In this document: in pieces, positions 8,238 through 15,060 of the stretch
Layout: the number at the start of each line of letters is the position of its first letter
Position numbering within the stretch: position 1 is the first letter of the stretch
Source of the DNA: CAYGZA01 sp964354135
GTDB lineage: Bacteria; Planctomycetota; Planctomycetia; Pirellulales; Thermoguttaceae
Assembly: GCA_964354135.1 (NCBI GenBank)
Contig: CAYGZA010000156.1
Location: forward strand, 1 to 15,060
Direction: 5' to 3'
Length of the DNA: 15,060 bases
Program-made: the position numbers and the translations under genes
Notes under the pieces: generated by a model
Databases searched by the model: none
What the model saw: the letters and a program-made list of their open reading frames with translations, nothing else
Told to the model about the DNA's origin: nothing

Positions 8238-8393
8238 AAGAGATCGGCGGTCGCGTTCTTTGCACCTTAGGACGTTCCCGAAGAAGACTCCTCGGCCGAC
8301 GAGGTGGCTGGCGTTCTGGCGGTGGACCGGTATTCGGCCTACAAAGGCCATGCGTCAGGTGAAGCTGGGCCTGCTGCTCTTGGCGTTCTGCTG
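8238..8393 (+). pseudogene. Decayed fragment of an IS66-type transposase
   Basis: Read from 8241, the frame gives RSAVAFFAP, a stop (TAG at 8268-8270), then DVPEEDSSADEVAG and VLAVDRYSAYK. After a one-base shift near 8345 it continues as AMRQVKLGLLLLAFC and ends in a stop (TGA at 8391-8393). This order matches the catalytic core of IS66-type transposases, which typically read RSADAVVFLLAP, HDVPE, VVDRYSAYKAM, VKEGLIVLAFCWAH. The Asp of VDRYSAYK is one of the DDE catalytic residues. Only about 50 codons remain, with an internal stop and a frameshift, so it cannot be active. No terminal inverted repeats or flanking IS66 orfA/orfB are seen. It marks an old insertion. Confidence 0.65.
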
Positions 8394-8532
8394 ATCGCCG
8401 ATAGCCAAATGCGGAAGGCCCGCAGTCAAAGAAGCCCTCGGGTGCCCGCGACGGCCACGGAGCAACCCCATCACAAGGTGGCATGGGTCCGCCTTTTGGC
8501 GCGGCGTGCTAGGATTCTGGAGGGCGTGACCG

Positions 8533-8537
8533 AAGGA
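8533..8537 (+). promoter_or_regulatory. Ribosome binding site supporting a GTG start
   Basis: AAGGA lies eight bases before the GTG at 8546. It is the best Shine-Dalgarno near this gene and supports GTG rather than a later ATG, since the first transmembrane helix begins right after it. Confidence 0.6.
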
Positions 8538-8545
8538 CTGCCTCG

Positions 8546-9796
8546 GTGGACAATTCCACACTGCTATTCGAACAACTGGGCATCGCCCTGCTCCTGGGCC
8601 TGCTGGTAGGGCTCCAACGAGAACATTCCGCCGCAGGCACGCTCGGGATGCGGACGTTCCCCATGATCACGGTGATGGGGACGGTCTCGGCCATCTTGGG
8701 GCTGGAGTTCGGCGGCTGGGTGGTCGCGGCGGGATTCCTGGCCGTGGCCGGCTTGCTCACCTGGTCCCATTGGGTCCGCGTTCGGGAGAACCCGGCCGAG
8801 GTCGGTTCCACCACCGACATGGCCGCTCTGCTCATGTACGGCGTAGGGGCGCTCTTGGTCGCGGCTCCCCGGGAAGTGGCCATTGCGACCGGCGGCGGCG
8901 TGGCCGTTCTCCTCCAGTTGAAACCGGAGTTGCACGGCATCGCCCGCAAGTTGGGGGACGAGGACCTCAAAGCGATCATGCAGTTCGTGCTGATCACCTG
9001 CATCATTCTGCCGGTGCTGCCCAACCGGACCTTCGGCCCGCTGGGAGTCTTCAATCCCTTCGAGACCTGGCTCTTGGTGGTCCTGATCGTGGGGATCAGC
9101 CTGGGAGGGTACATCGCCTACAAGTTTCTGGGGGCCGGGGCGGGAATTCTGCTCGGCGGCATCCTTGGCGGCGCGATTTCCAGCACGGCCACGACGGTGA
9201 GCTACTCCCGCCAGGTCCGGCAGGAGCCGGCTGCTGCACACGCCGCGGCGATCGTGATCATGATTGCCTCGGTTGTCATGTTTGTCCGGCTCATGCTGCT
9301 GGCGGCGGTAGGCTCGCCGGAATTCATGGCCGCGGCCATGCCGCGGTTCTTGGTCCTGGCCGTCGTGACCGCGATCCCGACGCTCCTTGCGTGGTATCGC
9401 GTGCGGGGTGAGCCAGGCCAGATCCCCGAACATCGGAACCCCACGCAACTGAGGTCGGCGGTGTTGTTCGGTGCCATGTACGTCCTGGTCCTGTTTGCGC
9501 TGGCGGCCGCCAAACGCTACTTCGGAGATTCCGGGGAGCAGGCGATGTACGCGGTAGCCGCACTCTCGGGACTGACCGACCTGGACGCGGTCACGCTCTC
9601 CACGGCCCGGATGTCCACCGGCGATCCGCAGATCGCGGCCGAGGGGTGGCGGCTCGTCGTGGTGGCCGCGATTGCCAACTTCGCCGCGAAGGCCGGCTTG
9701 GCGGCCGTGCTCGGCAACCGCCGCCTCTTGGGCAGGGTGCTGGCGTTCTTTTCGGTTCCGGTGGGCGCCGGGGTCCTGATTCTGTGGCTTTGGTGA
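8546..9796 (+). CDS. MgtC/SapB-family DUF4010 integral membrane protein
   Basis: This 416-residue protein is almost wholly hydrophobic, with about 11-12 predicted membrane segments. The N-terminal part is MgtC/SapB-like: helix 8-24, then GLQREH and GMRTFPMI (34-41), the spot where MgtC proteins carry GLRT. The C-terminal part is DUF4010-like, with GGAISSTATTVSYSRQ (208-223) and SGLTDLDAVTLS (341-352). MgtC relatives are linked to magnesium limitation and virulence in other bacteria, but the transport or regulatory role of this long DUF4010 form is not known. It starts with GTG behind AAGGA. It stands alone: the next gene is 123 bases downstream on the same strand with its own possible promoter, and an IS66 scrap lies upstream. 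Family assignment is confident; function is not. Confidence 0.9.
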   Translation: MDNSTLLFEQLGIALLLGLLVGLQREHSAAGTLGMRTFPMITVMGTVSAILGLEFGGWVVAAGFLAVAGLLTWSHWVRVRENPAEVGSTTDMAALLMYGVGALLVAAPREVAIATGGGVAVLLQLKPELHGIARKLGDEDLKAIMQFVLITCIILPVLPNRTFGPLGVFNPFETWLLVVLIVGISLGGYIAYKFLGAGAGILLGGILGGAISSTATTVSYSRQVRQEPAAAHAAAIVIMIASVVMFVRLMLLAAVGSPEFMAAAMPRFLVLAVVTAIPTLLAWYRVRGEPGQIPEHRNPTQLRSAVLFGAMYVLVLFALAAAKRYFGDSGEQAMYAVAALSGLTDLDAVTLSTARMSTGDPQIAAEGWRLVVVAAIANFAAKAGLAAVLGNRRLLGRVLAFFSVPVGAGVLILWLW

Positions 9797-9859
9797 GGAG
9801 CGTGCGGGCCACGCCGCAACCGTGCCCCCTTCAGCGTGATATCCGCCGGCAAGGGAAAC

Positions 9860-9868
9860 TGCTATGCT
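9860..9868 (+). promoter_or_regulatory. Possible extended -10 promoter of the AmmeMemoRadiSam fusion gene
   Basis: TGCTATGCT (9860-9868) fits an extended -10 element, with TG one base before TATGCT. No good -35 is seen. A start near 9875 would leave a leader of about 45 nt. The same TGCTATxxT form occurs before the sugar dehydrogenase at the right end of the window. Confidence 0.3.
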
Positions 9869-9919
9869 TTCTTTTGCGGGAGTCTCCTCTCTTCTACGTT
9901 GACCCCGGGCGCCTGAAGC

Positions 9920-13201
<3,282 letters not shown>

Positions 13202-13232
13202 GGCCTTGGAGGGGGCCCCGGGGCATGGGATA

Positions 13233-13532
13233 CTAGAGCGCAACGCCGATTCGCGCTGCCCGGAGGGTCAAGCCCCGTTTGAAATGCTGGAAGCGGAAGG
13301 CCGGTTTCCTGCGGGCCCATTGGAATGTGCTTTCGAGCATGTCGGGGGGAAGCGTTCCCTGCTTGGCAAGGCGGACGGCGCGCTCGATGAAGCCCCCCTC
13401 TTCGGGAGTGGCAGTCCGCAGTCCCGCCTTGATGGCCCCAGCATCCAGCAGGGTGGCGGCTTTGCTGGTGCAGGCGAGCGCGGTCGAAAGGAGCAAGGCG
13501 CAAATCATTGTAATCAAAGGTTTTCGGAACAT
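13233..13532 (-). CDS. Small secreted protein of unknown function (99 aa)
   Basis: I do not recognise a named family. The protein opens with a signal peptide: Lys4, then a hydrophobic stretch (5-19), with likely cleavage near CTSKA-A (21-26). Cys21 is a poor lipobox match (ALAC), so lipidation is doubtful. The mature part of about 73 residues is basic and probably helical: AGAIKAGLRTATPEEGGFIE, LPPDMLESTFQWARRKP, FQHFKRGLTLRAARIGV. The start is well supported by GGAGGG (13546-13541) eight bases before the ATG. A weak promoter (TTGCAC at 13627-13622, TAAAAG at 13604-13599, 17-base spacer) may drive it. It converges with the AmmeMemoRadiSam fusion, 31 bases between stops. The similar pattern I associate with small planctomycete proteins is an impression that a search must test. 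Confidence 0.75.
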   Translation of the reverse strand: MFRKPLITMICALLLSTALACTSKAATLLDAGAIKAGLRTATPEEGGFIERAVRLAKQGTLPPDMLESTFQWARRKPAFRFQHFKRGLTLRAARIGVAL

Positions 13533-13748
13533 GGCCTGATCCCTCCGCAGATGGCGGTGCTGAACAGGACAGACAGTGACGAGAATACGAGGGAGCTGCT
13601 TTTAGCCGAACGGACCGTTGAGTGCAAGAGCAGCCTCGGTGAGCGCGGGTGAGCGGTTAAGAGCGGAGTGGTGGCTTCGGTGGGGGCGTGACGCGGGCTC
13701 TGCCCTCCCGCGAATGGAAAGAGGTAGTCCATTACTGGGGACGCCGTG

Positions 13749-13808
13749 CCACGGACTTCCTTGGGAGGACCACGCTTGCCGTGCCCCCCAGAGAGCGACA
13801 GTCCGTGG
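13749..13808. repeat. Inverted repeat with 9-bp arms and internal GCCGTGCC repeats
   Basis: CCACGGACT (13749-13757) pairs perfectly with AGTCCGTGG (13800-13808) around a 42-nt loop. The 8-mer GCCGTGCC occurs at 13743-13750 and again at 13778-13785. No gene overlaps it. It may be a dispersed structured repeat or the trace of a small mobile element; a genome-wide copy count would tell. Confidence 0.4.
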
Positions 13809-13944
13809 TCGGGGACTAGCCGAGATCGCACAAAGCCGAGGTCGATGCCCTAATGACCTCGCTGACCGAATCCGAGGCCTCTCCGGGGCCGGTTTTCTTG
13901 CGCCCCGCGACCTCTTGGACATCTGAGCCGTCCAGGGACGGCAT

Positions 13945-13980
13945 CGCGCCAAAACGCCTCCCCGGGCCCCGTTTGGCGCG
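13945..13980. repeat. Inverted repeat with 9-bp arms
   Basis: CGCGCCAAA (13945-13953) pairs perfectly with TTTGGCGCG (13972-13980) around an 18-nt GC-rich loop. No T-tract follows on either strand, and no gene ends nearby, so a terminator role is not supported. Confidence 0.4.
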
Positions 13981-14263
13981 CCAGAAACGGAATCCTGACC
14001 TTTGAGGGGAAGGGTGGCCGACGCAGGCGGAACTTTGGTTCGGGAATGCGAAGCGATGCGAGCGGCGAGCAGGAAGGCGCGTCGAAGAGAGAGGACCGGA
14101 GCTTCGGAAATGTGAGAACAATCTTGGGATGCATAAGTCGGCCACCACGTCACGCTCGTTTTCCTGCACTACCCCTCACTACCCCTTTGCGTCTGAGAAT
14201 ACCCCTTCTCTTCGAGAAACACGGCAATTGTCTGCAACGACCTGCAAGAGCGGCGCGGATACA

Positions 14264-14290
14264 GTAAACTCCAGTTCGCTCTGAGTTTAC
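14264..14290. repeat. 8-bp inverted repeat beside the tRNA fragment
   Basis: GTAAACTC (14264-14271) pairs with GAGTTTAC (14283-14290) around an 11-nt loop. A further GTTTAC follows at 14305-14310, ten bases before the tRNA-like segment. Repeats next to a tRNA 3' fragment recall recombinase-binding arms of an attachment site, but this is inference. Confidence 0.4.
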
Positions 14291-14319
14291 GGGTGATTTG
14301 GTGGGTTTACCCTAGGGTT

Positions 14320-14361
14320 CTCACACGGTAGAGGTCGCCAGTTCGAGCCTGGCGCCGCCCA
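14320..14361 (+). pseudogene. 3' fragment of tRNA-Val(CAC), probable integration (att) site
   Basis: The 42 bases correspond to tRNA positions 32-73: anticodon loop CTCACAC (14320-14326, anticodon CAC), 3' anticodon arm GGTAG, variable loop AGGTC, T arm GCCAG-TTCGAGC-CTGGC (14337-14353), acceptor strand GCCGCCC (14354-14360) and discriminator A. The bases before it (GGGTT) cannot pair with GGTAG, and no D arm or GGGCGGC 5' acceptor strand is found upstream. The fragment is thus a half tRNA. Tyrosine recombinases often integrate at the anticodon loop and leave exactly such a 3' copy at the far end of the element. By that model the element, or its remains, lies to the left. No integrase is seen in the window. 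No CCA is encoded. Confidence 0.7.
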
Positions 14362-14375
14362 CTGGAAGCAATCCT

Positions 14376-14396
14376 CGGCGAACGCCGGATTCGCCG
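14376..14396. repeat. Small inverted repeat downstream of the tRNA fragment
   Basis: CGGCGAA (14376-14382) pairs with TTCGCCG (14390-14396) around a 7-nt loop, 14 bases after the tRNA fragment. It could be a remnant of a tRNA terminator, but no T-run follows. Confidence 0.3.
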
Positions 14397-14685
14397 CCAC
14401 ACTGGCGGTTGGCGGTACGGCCGGAATCACCCACGACCGTTGACCACCTCTCATTCCCTCCTTCGCCGCACCCCATTCGATACGGCCGAGCTGCTTGAAG
14501 TCTCGGACGAAGTGAGGGCAGGCACTGTGGGGGGCTGCGTCCCCGCCTAACGACAGCAATGCCCTGGGGGCGGTCGCGATTCCATTGGATCATCGAACGA
14601 TTGCATTGCGGGCCGCGTCGACGGTGAGCTTCCGGATCACGGAAGCGTCGCCGGATTCCGGGCGCGCCCTTTACTCGTTCAAGGA

Positions 14686-14694
14686 TGCTATAGT
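14686..14694 (+). promoter_or_regulatory. Extended -10 promoter of the sugar dehydrogenase gene
   Basis: TGCTATAGT (14686-14694) has the TG dinucleotide one base before TATAGT, a 5/6 match to TATAAT. No strong -35 is present at the right distance, which is common for extended -10 promoters. Transcription would begin near 14701 and give a leader of about 90 nt that contains the hairpin at 14713-14740. Confidence 0.45.
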
Positions 14695-14712
14695 TGTCTA
14701 CATGACATGCCC

Positions 14713-14740
14713 CCCTCCGGTACTTGGGCCCACCGGAGGG
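14713..14740 (+). promoter_or_regulatory. Leader hairpin before the sugar dehydrogenase gene
   Basis: CCCTCCGGT (14713-14721) pairs perfectly with ACCGGAGGG (14732-14740) around a 10-nt loop, inside the proposed leader. There is no T-tract after it, so it is unlikely to be an intrinsic terminator. It may stabilise the 5' end or regulate translation. Further GGGCC/GGCCC repeats follow up to the ribosome binding site. Confidence 0.4.
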
Positions 14741-14780
14741 CCGGAATGGGCCCCCCAGTACGGCCCCCTTAAGAGACCTA

Positions 14781-14785
14781 GGAGA
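14781..14785 (+). promoter_or_regulatory. Ribosome binding site supporting a GTG start
   Basis: GGAGA lies six bases before the GTG at 14792. It favours this start over the internal ATG at codon 25. Confidence 0.55.
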
Positions 14786-14791
14786 CACATA

Positions 14792-15060
14792 GTGGCCGCC
14801 CACTCGACCAGCCCGTCCGGCGAGGAGTTTCGGATCCCCGACAAGGCCGACTACGCCGCCGAGATGGCGCGATTGGACAAACTGGTTGCCCAGGCCCGCT
14901 CGGAGGGCAAAGAGATCGTCGTGGTGATGGGCGTCGGGTTCGTCGGCGCGGTGATGGCCGCGATCATTGCCGACACCGTCGACAAGAAGACGGGCAAGGC
15001 GGGCAAACTCGTGATCGGCTGCCAGCGGCCCAGCACGCGCAGCTACTGGAAGATCCCGCT
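14792..15060 (+). CDS. Nucleotide-sugar dehydrogenase, 3' end cut off by the window
   Basis: The frame from the GTG at 14792 stays open to the window edge (89 complete codons). It shows the NAD-binding glycine motif GVGFVG (residues 47-52) of a Rossmann fold, followed by AVMAAIIADT and later QRPSTRSYWKIPL. This resembles UDP-glucose/GDP-mannose and UDP-N-acetylmannosamine dehydrogenases (Ugd, WecC and VipA types), which oxidise the C6 alcohol of a nucleotide sugar to a uronic acid for surface polysaccharide. These enzymes usually start only a few residues before the glycine motif; here about 46 residues precede it, including a helical stretch EMARLDKLVAQARSEGKE. That extension may be a real family trait or a start called too early, although the ribosome binding site supports the GTG. 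The substrate cannot be told from this part. Confidence 0.75.
   Translation, partial: MAAHSTSPSGEEFRIPDKADYAAEMARLDKLVAQARSEGKEIVVVMGVGFVGAVMAAIIADTVDKKTGKAGKLVIGCQRPSTRSYWKIP

Larger units (their letters stand above)
8028..8545. other. 518-bp intergenic region with a transposase scrap
   Basis: No intact gene is visible. Near 8098-8118 there is a short GC-rich inverted repeat (CCCCG/CGGGG). An AT-richer stretch (about 8150-8230) holds a perfect TATAAT at 8170-8175 on the plus strand without a recognisable -35, and a 6-bp inverted repeat (TTTGAC at 8220-8225 with GTCAAA at 8234-8239). This is followed by the IS66-like remnant (8238-8393). The last 150 bases lead into the MgtC gene and show nothing recognisable except its ribosome binding site. 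Confidence 0.5.
13533..14791. other. 1.26-kb stretch with no credible gene
   Basis: All frames in this stretch give only short, overlapping, compositionally odd translations without recognisable domains or good starts. Part of one minus-strand translation, GGARLELATSTV (about 14321-14356), is the tRNA fragment read in reverse, a well-known source of false proteins. What is present: the promoter side of the small secreted gene, hairpins at 13749-13808 and 13945-13980, a hairpin at 14264-14290, the tRNA-Val fragment (14320-14361), a small hairpin at 14376-14396, and the promoter and leader of the dehydrogenase. It looks like a decayed mobile element or relic DNA. Confidence 0.6.

Noticed and set aside
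14320..14361. A complete tRNA gene
   Set aside because: Only the 3' half is there; the bases upstream do not form the anticodon 5' arm, the D arm or the 5' acceptor strand.
14287..14803. Overlapping minus-strand open frames ending in WAAPGSNWRPLPCENP and GGARLELATSTV
   Set aside because: These endings are the tRNA fragment translated in reverse, a known false-protein artefact; the rest shows no domain.

Overview
This is a GC-rich bacterial stretch with mostly single, separately transcribed genes and few strong Shine-Dalgarno sites. Several products have a planctomycete look: the PAP2 lipoprotein with an SRINDDMHYLSQ motif, the 99-aa secreted protein, and the sugar dehydrogenase with QRPSTRSYWKIPL. 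I infer Planctomycetota, but no marker gene in the window settles this.

Left part (1-7061). The window opens inside the glutamate synthase large subunit gene on the minus strand; about 1057 residues from its N-terminus are present. Its upstream region (3173-3522) carries a sigma70-like promoter whose spacer is almost filled by a 17-bp palindrome, plus a 15-bp imperfect direct repeat. A UvrD/Rep-type helicase (minus) follows, with a strong hairpin just past its stop codon. Divergent from it is a 404-aa protein made of three RidA-like units, whose last two resemble chorismatases (FkbO/Hyg5/XanB2 type).

Middle (7062-9796). A minus-strand PAP2-type lipoprotein lacks two usual catalytic-motif residues. 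A roughly 0.5-kb intergenic region holds a decayed IS66-type transposase scrap. A GTG-started MgtC/SapB-DUF4010 membrane protein follows.

Centre of interest (9920-13201). One 1093-codon reading frame joins all three parts of the poorly understood AmmeMemoRadiSam system: radical SAM enzyme, AMMECR1 domain, a second diverged AMMECR1-like unit, and a Memo domain. An in-frame ATG behind a good ribosome binding site lies exactly at the junction after the radical SAM part, so the locus may make both the full fusion and a separate AMMECR1-Memo protein.

Right part (13233-15060). A small conserved-looking secreted protein on the minus strand is followed by about 1.25 kb with no credible gene. That gap contains several hairpins and a 42-nt 3' fragment of a tRNA-Val(CAC) without its 5' half, probably an old integration site. 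The window ends in the N-terminal 89 codons of a nucleotide-sugar dehydrogenase on the plus strand, with its own extended -10 promoter and a leader hairpin.
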